A stretch of 64,000 bases of DNA. Origin: Hymenoscyphus infarciens. Lineage: Eukaryota; Ascomycota; Leotiomycetes; Helotiales; Helotiaceae. Numbering within the stretch: the first letter of the stretch is position 1; every line of letters begins with the position of its first letter. Shown here piece after piece: positions 11,466-21,152 of the stretch. The stretch covers positions 55,648 through 119,647 of the forward strand of contig LLCB01000175.1 in assembly GCA_001414345.1 (NCBI GenBank), given 5' to 3'. A program made the position numbers and the translations under genes. The notes under the pieces were generated by a model. It worked only from the letters and a program-made list of their open reading frames with translations, searched no databases and was not told the origin of the DNA.

Positions 11466-12390
11466 AGCTTTTATTCACTGGACAAGCTACCTAGCTTCTG
11501 AGCATTAGAGTGTTGTTTTTCCAAACATTCTTGGGAGAATGAAACTTTCAATATTTTGAAGAACTGGAAAGTTTTGTGTTGTTGTTTCGAGAGGGCTTTG
11601 GATGGTTGAAAAATAGACAGTTGGGTTCTGTTGTTTGAAATCTTCTCTCGGTAGTGGAAGGTTAGTGACGTTCAAGAGAAAGAATCTTAAGGGTGGGAGA
11701 TTTTAAAAATGTAGCATCCGGTTGTGCGAGGCTCTGATGGTGACCATACCAGGGCTCATGCCTTCCCTTCTCGCTTCCATCATGATACGCAAAATCGAGG
11801 TTGGGAAGGAGCGATCTTGAGTCCTTGTCTTCCAAGGGGGGGGGGAGGTTGAGAGCGACGACGGGGAGGGAAGGAACCTTCGGGGTTCTCCGAGATTCTG
11901 GGGATGATAGTGAGCTCTCATAGGGATTTTGAGGCTTGGAGAAATAGCGAATCCGAGTTCTGGTTGTCCAAACATCGTTGAACAATCATTGTTCGCTCTA
12001 ACTTATGTCTTTTTTGGAATTCTCCAATCTCCAATTTTCCATATCATCCACTGATTTGAACTCTCCTCCGTCTCTCCGAGGACGATCTTGTCTGTCGAGT
12101 TCCTCTCGCCTCTCTGCCTCCTCCGCTCTCTTTTACTTTCCTTTGATATTTCAAAAGAAGTGGCACGGGTGGTGAGCTGCAGTTTTTGGTGGGTGAAAAT
12201 GCGGTACTCGGTTTACTTCCTTCCTTCTCGTGTCTCTCTACAGCAGCCAAATGAGGAAGAACACTTTCCCCACCCCCAGGAATACCACTCATTAATCCTA
12301 TTTCCAAGCCTGTGAAGTATCTTTTCATGTAAATGCCGAGTGCGGCATTTTTGGAGAGACAGGAGCACGGGAAAATTTTGAGGGTGGCTG

Positions 12391-12442
12391 TGTGGTTGTT
12401 TAGTGGTTGTTTAGTGGTTGTTTAGTGGTTGTGTAGTGGTTG
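12391..12442. repeat. 11-bp tandem repeat (TGGTTGTTTAG)
   Basis: About four to five head-to-tail copies of an 11-bp unit, the last ones diverged (GTGTAG in place of GTTTAG). Non-coding context. Confidence 0.8.
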
Positions 12443-12817
12443 CGTGTTGGTGGATGGTGGGTTCCAGGAATTAGGCGGATACTTGGGGCTTGGGTGTACT
12501 TTAGCTTGTGCTGAGATCTCACGATGAGCTAAGATTTGGGGGCAACTAGTGACTTCATTTCATGTTCTTTTTCCCTAGTGTATCACAAGTCGGCTTGGCA
12601 ATCAGACCTAGAGCTTATTCAAAGTGTTTTCATATAGGTGTGCTCCCTAAAAATCGTGTATTCATGCCATCATGACTTTACGCATTCGCTGACACTTTTG
12701 GAGAACCCCTCAACTCTCCTGCCTCCAAGTCCCTCCTCTCTGAATCAACGACTCCTGTCTCTTGACTTTCCATTATCTCCCTATCTCTTCTCTCCTGCTC
12801 TTCTCTTTCGGCTTTCT

Positions 12818-13039
12818 TTATAAATTATTAGCGCTTGGATTGAAATATGGCAACAAAATATCACAAACCTCTCGCTTAGTCTTTCTGGAGCTCCAACACT
12901 TGAACACCACTGCCAAACCTATCAAAATTCCTGCAGCAATTCCTGGTCCGAGGCCTATGAAGTAGCCTTTTATGATCTTAATTTGGGTTTCTTCGAGAGC
13001 TGCACGGGTAGTGTTTGTGCGGGAGGTGAGGTTCGACAT
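12818..13039 (-). CDS. Possible small single-pass membrane protein
   Basis: This ATG-initiated frame of 73 aa has a clean layout. A polar N-terminus (MSNLTSRTNTTRAALEETQI, with two N-glycosylation-type sites) is followed by one hydrophobic helix with Gly spacing, GYFIGLGPGIAAGILIGLAVV (about residues 26-46). A basic stop-transfer segment (KCWSSRKTKRE) and a short tail complete it. Such a glycine-zipper helix would be unusual by chance, but no family is recognised and the frame is short. A related KRYFTGL motif occurs in a frame 0.7 kb downstream (12044-12328 minus). It may be one exon of a longer gene. Low confidence. Confidence 0.3.
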   Translation of the reverse strand: MSNLTSRTNTTRAALEETQIKIIKGYFIGLGPGIAAGILIGLAVVFKCWSSRKTKREVCDILLPYFNPSANNL

Positions 13040-13460
13040 GTTGAAGTGGTGAGAATTGCAATGTTGGTAAGTTTTCAGTGATTATGTGGTTTGCTCTGAG
13101 ATGTTTGAGAAGTTTCCTAAGTAGAAGCCTAGTTATTTTTGGGCCGGTGTATGTAGTTTTGATCCAATGAGCCAAATTTGCTAAAATATTGTGACGACGG
13201 AATGTGGGCCAGTCTTCGTGTAGCCAGCTACTAAAATCTAGACCGAGTTGCATAACCACCCTGTAAAAGGCCCAACTCATAACTTCACGATACGAGAGAT
13301 GGTCATGGTATATACGCTGAGTTGCGGGAAGCCGGGGACGGTTGAATCAATCGAATTTACGCAAACTAGGAGTATATAAAATGACAGGCACCCAACCAGG
13401 AGCCGAGACACCATCTTGTGATTGTAAAAACGCCATGAAGAGAAATAAATAAAAAGGACT
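13040..13460. other. Short intergenic region
   Basis: No open frame with protein-like composition is supported here. It lies between the possible small membrane protein and the 3' end of the monooxygenase gene. Confidence 0.5.
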
Positions 13461-14690
13461 CTACCAGCCTCGGAAGCGATTTACCAATTTCAAGAGCAAA
13501 GTGAACAACAGAAGTTTCCAACCTGTCGAATGTGCTACAGCGATTGCCATGTGCGAATTTCGAATTACAGTCTTTGCTCTCGGAATGCTCACAGTATCAT
13601 AAGCTTTCAAGGCATCGCCCAAAGTTTCATTCGTACTGAGTTGCTCAGCCAGATCCCAAGCATCCATCATTGCCAAGTTGGCCCCATTACCGGCAAAGGG
13701 ACTAACGGCATGATTTGCATCACCAATAAAGACCACACCAGCTTCCACAAGGCGAGTATCATGTTTAAATGGCTGCTTGTCCTCAACAATCAACTCTTTG
13801 ATATCCGTAGGCTCTGTAGCTTTGAGTAAGGTGAAAAATGGCTCCTTGAATGTTTCCGAACGCTCGATGACTTCTTTCATCAAGAGATCTGGGTCTGATC
13901 GAGTCTTTCGTGGTTCCTTGCATAAAGCACTGACCGTCCACATAACGTGCTTATCATCGAGAGGTGATACGAAACTCCCAAACCCGCTCCCGTTGAGATA
14001 AAGACCAAAGGCTCGGTCAAATGGCTTCGGTATATTTCCGTCTGGAAAATACGCAGTGCCAATAGTTTGAAAAGCCCCAGCGAACTCAAGCTTATCATCC
14101 GGTCTCAGAGAAGCTCTCAGTTTACTTCTTGATCCATCAGCCGCGATCAAAAGATCACACTCCTCAGTCGTCCCGTCACTGAATTCCACCCTTGTTTTCC
14201 CACTCTCAAGTTTCGTCGCACCAACACAAGTAACTCCCCACCCAGTAACCGTTTCTCCAGGCATAGCCTCAAGTAATTGTTTCTTTAACACACTCCTCGC
14301 AACTCTCACAAGCGGTTGAGGAAGATCCTTCTTATCAACTTTCGCACTCATAATTTCGCCCCATTTACGATCCCACAACATGAGTTCAAGTTTTTCCATA
14401 CCTCTCACTCCAGCGTTAAGGATCTCATCCATGATTCCGAGATTTCGCAGCATTTGCATTCCTCGGGATACGCCATCACTCCTGATTGTCATGGAATATC
14501 CTTTTCGGTTTTTGGCTACGGAGGCGGAATCCCTCTCGTATATTTTGACTATTGGTGAAGGTTGTGTGGGATAGTGAAGAGCATGTTGTTTTTGGATGGC
14601 TACTGCGAACGCAAGGCCACCGATTCCAGCTCCTGATACAATTACTTTCTGGCCAGCAATAAAAGGCTTGGGTTTGGATGTGTCGGCCAT
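13461..14690 (-). CDS. FAD-dependent monooxygenase (TetX/aromatic hydroxylase-like)
   Basis: One exon encodes 409 aa. The N-terminal Rossmann motif reads VSGAGIGGLAFAVAIQ (GxGxxG at residues 20-25). LLIAADGSRSKLR near residue 190 is the DG-type FAD/NADPH motif. VVFIGDANHAVSPFAGNGANLAMM near residue 325 is the GD motif that binds the FAD ribityl chain. This trio defines class A flavoprotein hydroxylases. Length is normal for the TetX-like branch. The C-terminus has a hydrophobic HSTGWKLLLFTLLLKLV segment that could associate with a membrane. No biosynthetic partners are adjacent, so it is probably a stand-alone oxidoreductase of unknown substrate. Confidence 0.9.
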   Translation of the reverse strand: MADTSKPKPFIAGQKVIVSGAGIGGLAFAVAIQKQHALHYPTQPSPIVKIYERDSASVAKNRKGYSMTIRSDGVSRGMQMLRNLGIMDEILNAGVRGMEKLELMLWDRKWGEIMSAKVDKKDLPQPLVRVARSVLKKQLLEAMPGETVTGWGVTCVGATKLESGKTRVEFSDGTTEECDLLIAADGSRSKLRASLRPDDKLEFAGAFQTIGTAYFPDGNIPKPFDRAFGLYLNGSGFGSFVSPLDDKHVMWTVSALCKEPRKTRSDPDLLMKEVIERSETFKEPFFTLLKATEPTDIKELIVEDKQPFKHDTRLVEAGVVFIGDANHAVSPFAGNGANLAMMDAWDLAEQLSTNETLGDALKAYDTVSIPRAKTVIRNSHMAIAVAHSTGWKLLLFTLLLKLVNRFRGW

Positions 14691-17600
14691 TATGGTGGTG
14701 TGATGTGAGGTTACACTTTCTAGTATAACGTCAGCGAATTGATTTGAATAGAGGGGATAAACGATTTACCTTGTAGGGAAGAATGGAAGTGGGGGATTCA
14801 AAATCTGGATCTGTGTTCAAGGATATGTATGCAGATATTTTGTCTATTCTGTTCCAACTGTGAAGGCGAGTAAGATACCCCCAGTCAATCGAGAAGTCTT
14901 CACTATCCCTAATAGGTCTTGAGCTGGCAGTGTCTTTAATATGTTAGCCATGACGTCTTGAGTTTGCATCTCATGTTCATGATTGTACAGATTATGTCGG
15001 CTCTCACTAATGCCGAGACCGAGCCAACTCCCTGCAGTGTACAGACTATGTACAGCATCATTGTTGCTACCGAGTTTTGAGAAACACAATGGCCATTTCG
15101 ATCAGTTCTCGCGTTTTCGGTGCTGTGAGTTCGCACCTTCGCTCTCCAAAACTCCCTCGGTGACATGTAGGACAATGTGGATATCGTTTGATACCAGGCC
15201 TCGCTTACTCTGATATCGTGGTACAGTAAACCCAGACAATAAGAATAAATTACTGAAAAAGTACCTCATCTGAAAGTAAACCAGTAAGAACATACCTGCA
15301 AAACAGACCACTCACATCACGTGTAATTACCACTCTTTCAGACCCCCAAGATATCCGATAGGAAAGTTGTAATTACCCGGGTATATCTGGCAAAATAAAA
15401 ATATCTCGTACCCCCCCAAAGTTGGGATCCGGGAGGGGTCTCGAGTTTTAACCTCATCCTCACAGAAGGGACACGTACCATTGGCCTTACCTATTTTCAA
15501 CATGAGCAGATAGCCCCATAATAATTTCATAAGATGCGTGGGATTTGGGCCCAAAATGGCGGATTCAAGCGGGATTCACCTGCAATAAGTGATGACAGGG
15601 TTCATTGGTGGCTGCAGAATTGATAAAGGGGGGTATTTGTAAGCGAAGCATTATTGGCCTACCACACGTGACAGCATCTTAAAATTGCGTTACTGTAGTC
15701 AAATACGTTTTATGAGCAAGGAAAGTAAGGTGAATCAATGGCCGAAAGGTTTTTTGGCTATGGCCTGGATACCCGACACCGAGCGGCGGGTAAGTCACGT
15801 GCCTAGTATCATTGCATTCTCGCAGTAAATACTAGCCTCGTACCTGCCTATCTTGCTTCTTGTTCTAACCTTCAAAAACAATTTAGCTTGGTTGTTCCAG
15901 ACTTCTAGGTTAAAATTCCAATTTGTACGAAGTATATAGGGTAGTTACTTTACTTTAAATCACCCTAGATAGTTGGAACCACGAGCAATGTAGGCAGGTG
16001 CGAAAACCGCCTCTCTTTCTATCCACCGCGAGGCCACGTATGGAATTCAATGAATTTGCTTCAAGTTTCGCTGGACAATGAAGGCGGAAACTAGCTCTAA
16101 CTTCTTAGTATAATTTGATATTCTTCAAAAAATTGTCACAGCCTTTACTTGATTTCACTTCTCGAGCTTTTTAGAGAAAGAAAGTGTAGCAATTGAAGTT
16201 ACAGCAAATGTAAGAGAGTGATGAATGGATCTAATAATCGACGTTCGTATCAGGGGATAAATTCAAGGCAAGCGGGTCAAGCTGGGTCTCGAACCACCTT
16301 CCCAAGTAGGCTGGAAATAAGAGTCGGAAGGGAAAGCACGACTCCTCAACTCGCTGGTCTTCCCTGGACAGGAGACAAAAACATGAGGTCCCTTCGTCGC
16401 CCTTTCCTCCCATGTTGACCTCAACAAGGCCTCGACCTCGACCAGACTTGGTACCTACCTAGGTACGACCATCATGGGTGACGAGGTCACGAGGTCACGA
16501 AGTCGCTCCTCTCGACGAGAGCGGAGCAGCCTATGTCGAGAAGGTACGACCAGAACCCCTGTCTACCTCCAGATTATAAACTCCCCCCCCCTCTCGCCCC
16601 CTCCACATACATGATTTCTTGCTGTCGAAAAGTGATCACGAGGGTGGTGTCTGGCAAGTGAGGACTGGATCGAAAACACCATCTCGCTTGGTGTATGGAT
16701 ACTTTCCATTGCCTCATGAGAGCCTGCGTACTCTACAAGTTGCCATACACTTTAGCCTCTTGAATTCCGGTTTGGAATCGCACCCTCTCCAATCTCAATG
16801 TCGCCGCGACAGCAAAACTAATTTCAGAATTCGCAAGATTGAATGTCTGGTCGTTCATGACCAGACTTCTAGAGTAGGGAAACATACATTTCTTCTGTAC
16901 GACAGCACATACCGTCTCTCTCATGGCCAGCTATCGAACACCCACAACGTGTCAAAATGAGTTCATGGAACTGTAGTCTCGAACTTACTTTCCCTCGCAA
17001 TTGTTCCAACACTTCTACCAGAATCAAGACAATATAAACTTAATTGTTCTATACGTTTCGGTCAATGGAATCAAATTTTCGAATCGTTCTGAACAATTAC
17101 CTTCCCATCAAACCAGAGCCTCTACCGTCAATCGTGTCCGTGGATAACACTCGGATGAAATACAGGATACCTACCACGCCTGGAGTGAGCCACTTGGCCA
17201 ACAAGGAAACCATCATAAGGAACACTGCGTCCGCGCTCCTAGTCGGTCATCACCCACATCAGCCAAAGCCTACAAAACAGGAGAATAGACTTAAAAAACT
17301 TTTATTTATCATCATCGCATCGACCATCACATCAATCATCAAGACCCCAGTCCAATAAAGAGAACCAAAGAAGTCCCAACAACCAACAGGATAGCAGCAC
17401 GCAACTATTATACATCAAACACAAGAACATCTCGGTGCCCGTAAGCTCGCCTCGCCCCCCACCACAGAATCCTCGCTTTTATAGACAGATAGTCAGACAG
17501 AACCCATTTTTCATTACGCCCCTCGCCTAAAAGCTTCTTCGCCAATGCCTTTCTAAGTTGAATTTTGGTAGCAAAACCCCGAGTCGGGTAGTACAGCAGC

Positions 17601-17774
17601 CTGTCTTTCTCACTGCACCTACCTCAATTCCAACCCCAAACACTATTTTCCAATACCTGCCCCTCGCAGTCTCGGCCTCTATATCGCAATGATCTGTCTG
17701 TATCAATGGCGAGGTGGCTTAAGACTGCTATTTTTCTGGTTCAAATCCCATTCCCGAAGATGTCCAATAGGTCA
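14691..17774. other. Gene-poor 3.1 kb intergenic region
   Basis: It holds the monooxygenase promoter, one inverted-repeat element copy (15822-16010) and the 3' side of the deubiquitinase gene. Frames of 60-113 aa show no domain. A tRNA-like A-box/B-box pair at 17706-17750 does not fold as a tRNA. Confidence 0.55.
15822..16010. repeat. Copy of a short terminal-inverted-repeat (MITE-like) element
   Basis: The left end is GCAGTAAATACT, then CTCGTACCTGCCTA and TTGCT. On the minus strand the right end is TTTCGCACCTGCCTA followed by TTGCTCG and GTTCCAAC. The two ends are clear inverted repeats over about 30 bp. Flanking sequence GCAGTAAATACT on the left and ACCGCCTCT on the right is shared with the copy at 60141. 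Non-coding, about 189 bp. Confidence 0.75.
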
Positions 17775-20494
17775 TTATATTTTTTGATAGAACAACAGGT
17801 ACGCAACCTTGTTGTCTTTGATAGAGGATTTGTCGGTCGTCTTGGCTTTTGGTGTCGAGGCTCCATTGACGACACTGGACCATTTCTTGCCTGGCCCACT
17901 TGCCTGCTTCCAACCTTGCTCGCCCACGGAATCTTCCGCGTCGTCAATGGTTGCAAACATGTTCCCATTTGTCGGCGTGTCCTTCTTGTGTGCTTCCAAT
18001 GCAGCGGCGAGAACCTTTGGAACCTCTTCGCTGCCCCCTTCGGCAACATCTTCGCTTCTCACACGTCGGATGACTGTATCATCCAGTCTGATCCACTCAC
18101 GGCCATCTTGTCTTCGAACGTCAACAGTATAATGTCCTCCACTGGCATTTTTGCCGTGGTGATAGACCACAGCGGTCAATCTATACTTTGGCAGACCACC
18201 GTGAGCATACTTGTTGCGTTGTTGTCGATTGAAGACCTCCTTCGGAATCTCAAGCTCTAAAGGATATCCAACCTTTTTCCATATCTTCTGGGTACCACCA
18301 GCATTATCATATTGGAAGCGCTTCAAGTGAAGGATGAGAACAGGTGGGACAGTTTCGATGAACACTTGCTTAGTGGCAGTGACATTAGGTCCCTTGGGCG
18401 ATTTGAAATCTCCATGGAGTGCTTCAGACCGAGTAAGGCCCTTTAAAGCGTCAACAATGTTGTTAACGTTGGGTGCTCCAATATCAAGTTGCAATGGTTG
18501 GTATGGCTCCAGAGTGACGGAATCTTGTAGACCAGGGACTCGAAGTTCGGATCTGAGTGTTCCTCCAAATATCTTCGTAATTGGCGAACTGGTGATGATC
18601 GCCCCCGAGGATCGGGTCACAGCAGACTTTTGCTTTGGCCCAACCTCGAGCCACCCATTCTCTTTTCCAGCTGCCAAATCCGTATTACCCGCAACCTCAC
18701 TTGTAGGGGAGGATGGGCCATTAGTTGGTGTAGCCATGGCTGAGGTAGCATTGGATGCACTGGCTTGCATGACCTGTACACACTCATCGTGAAGACCCTC
18801 CAGCAGGAAACCCAAAAATTCTTCCGCGTCTTGTTGATGACCGCGACGCATGCTTGAAAATCTCGGCAGACGCTTGATAACATCGTATACGAAATCGGGC
18901 GTAAATGCTTCACCATATTCCTCGAGTTCTCCCTCCTTCAATCGCAACCGTAATTTTTCGACAGAGGCGGCAGAATCTATTACGGGATATTCTCGCATGA
19001 ACATGATCATAGCGTCAATTAAGGGAGTTTCGCTCTTGAAACTATGAGTGGCACGCTTCCCAATCTGATCAAGAAATGTGAAAAATGGAGTACAGGAGAC
19101 AAGAACTTGCAGAACCTATAAAGTATTAGTATAAAGCCAGGGAAAAGTGTGGGACAGTAGCTTACGGAATTCATATAACACATGTTGCCGGTATTGATCA
19201 GACCACGCGGCTTAAGAAACGACACCTTTGAATCACCAGCCGCAGCACTAAAAGACCTCAAAGCCTCAGCTACAGACTCAGCATTTGCCTTGCCAAAACT
19301 CTGCCCGGTCGCTCGTCCAGAATCACCAGACGTGGCATTATTCGTCTCCGCATTGGGGTTGAAGAGACCTGCCCATAGCTTTGGTGTCGACCAAGCTTTA
19401 GGAGCTGGAGCTGGGCTAGGAGTTTCAATGCTCCCACCATCAGTTGCAGCAGCTTGGTCTTCAGAGGCAACAGCTTTGGTTTCATCTTGGACAACTTCTT
19501 GACTTTGCACTAGAGGAGCATCATCGTTTGTCTTCTCTGGGGTTTGTTTTGCTGCATCTCGTGGTGATGCCTTTGGTAAAGCGGGTACGACTGGAACGGC
19601 AGGGACCCTGGCCTTTTGAGCAGACTTTGGTGCGACAGGTGTAGTGTCTCGGGCAGCAGGTAAAAGCGCTTGGGTACTCGAAGAAGGCGTCGTAGGGTTG
19701 GTTGAATCTGTTCCATCAGAGTGTGGTTGGCTGGTGGAAGGTGTCTCGGGGCGAGGAACAGTTACCTCGGCGGGTGTAGGTTCTTCAGCCTCGCCGTTTG
19801 TGGCTTGTTGAATACTGGGGAGCTCGACGGACTGCTTGGATAATTCCCCGCTCTGTTTTCTCTTCCTTCGCGGTCTTCTAGTCGGCCATGGTGTATCGGG
19901 GTGTGATAGCCAAGGTAACTGCTCCATTGTTAGAGGTTACATAAGGAAAAGACATGACTTGAGACTTACTGGAGCTCTGAAAGGGTCGCGTGGGGAATCC
20001 CGCGGTGGAGTTGCTGGCACAGCACTCAACTCAGTATGAGGTGTTGGAGGTGTCATTGGCCCAGGGACTGTATGCGTTGACTGGGTGGAAGAAGGTGTCT
20101 GTGAAGGGGCTTGGTAGGGCGTTGAGACTACGGCGGGGGATTGCTGAGGTCGTGGAGTGGGAGTAAATTGTTGCTGCTGCTGCTGTTGTTGTTGTTGTGG
20201 CATTGGTGGGTGAGCATAGTGCTGCATTGGCGGAGGCGGTGATCGCACATATGGAGGGTACGGGTTGTACTGGTTCTGGTGAATTGGGTTGTGATATTGT
20301 TGTGGAGGAAGGTGTTGTGGGTAGTAGTTCGCGTTGCCCATGTACGGATTCATATAGGCATTGTACATCTGCGGTTGGGGGTATTGCTGGTGCTGGTGCT
20401 GGTGCTGATGCTGGTTTTGATTTTGGTTATACTGCCGCCTTCTCCCATCTGACGGCATGCCTTGCCCTGCCGGCAGATGACGACCGTTCATCAT
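17775..20494 (-). CDS. ubp3: Ubiquitin carboxyl-terminal hydrolase, Ubp3/USP10 type
   Basis: Three exons, 20494-19970, 19918-19166 and 19115-17775, encode 872 aa. Both introns (51 and 50 nt) are phase 0 with clear splice sites. The USP catalytic core shows the Cys box GLINTGNMCYMNSVLQVLV (Cys422, split by the second intron), a QQDAEEFL motif, LHLKRFQYD and the His box GKNASGGHYTVDV (His754), then WIRLDDTVIRRV. The long N-terminus is disordered: Gln/Asn/His/Pro-rich with a polyglutamine run coded at about 20171-20200, then Ser/Thr/Pro-rich. Yeast Ubp3 works with Bre5 in COPII/Sec23 and ribophagy regulation. The neighbouring SEC24 gene is a notable coincidence. The protein could begin in a further upstream exon, since the frame stays open for about 160 nt without an ATG. 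Confidence 0.92.
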
Positions 20495-21152
20495 GCCGGC
20501 GTGGGAGTCGAGATGAGGCTGCGAAATGCAGTCACGATGAGCGCGTTCGGAGGAGGGGCCGGTGCGCGTGGAAGCTGGAGCGACGTCGACGTGGACGTGG
20601 TGAGGGATAAAGAGGATGTCGCTATTCGTAATCCGTGCATACCTCGAGGTTCACGGTGAGATGGCGTGAGAACGAAGGGCGCTCACAGGTGTTGGATAGA
20701 GGGCGATGTTGGGAGTGATATCCTTTGGTCGTTGTCGCAAGTCAAGTCGATAATTCCGGAAGGCAAGCAATTAAATTGTGGAGCCTCAGGCATTGACTGC
20801 CATTCACCACCCGCACTCCCCTACAAGTACTCGAGTAGAGCTCAGCTCCAGAAGCTAGTAGAATCACTCCTTAATTCATAGCTATATAGAAGCGTGATTC
20901 TTAATACCAAGCAAGATGATTGGGATTTCTCAACCTAAATGGAAAGTGAATTGAGGTCTTCGTAGGTTGCACAAGGGGCGAGGGTTAGGTTAGCTTTAAT
21001 TAACATGTCATATCATTTGAAGAGAAAAAACATGTTGCAAAGGGTCATAAGCCATGGATTTTGGCAACCGCCAAACAGGCGCTGCTTCAACTAGGATAGG
21101 TATTTGTTTTCTATAGTGCTACAAACGTTGGCATTCCGTTCTCCGAATATCA
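20495..21152. other. Upstream region of ubp3 and 3' region of SEC24
   Basis: The first about 160 nt remain open in frame with ubp3 and look coding-like (Ser/Arg/His-rich) but contain no ATG. Either this is leader sequence or an upstream exon was missed. The rest shows nothing. Confidence 0.5.

Larger units (their letters stand above)
9513..12817. other. Gene-poor 3.3 kb region with repeats
   Basis: The longest frames (9901-10368 minus, 11662-11985 minus, 12044-12328 minus) have no recognisable domain, and no intron joins improve them. The region carries two copies of the short inverted-repeat element, a (GTCTG)8 microsatellite and an 11-bp tandem repeat. No gene can be defended except possibly a small membrane-protein relic discussed under findings. 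Confidence 0.5.

Noticed and set aside
16430..16560. Possible inverted repeat around TACCTAGGTACGACC and AAGGTACGACC
   Set aside because: Only short words repeat, in direct rather than inverted order, and they do not match the ends of the MITE-like family.
17706..17750. tRNA-like A-box (TGGCGAGGTGG) and B-box (GGTTCAAATCCC)
   Set aside because: The boxes are only about 31 nt apart and the T-stem pairs at just two positions, so no cloverleaf forms.
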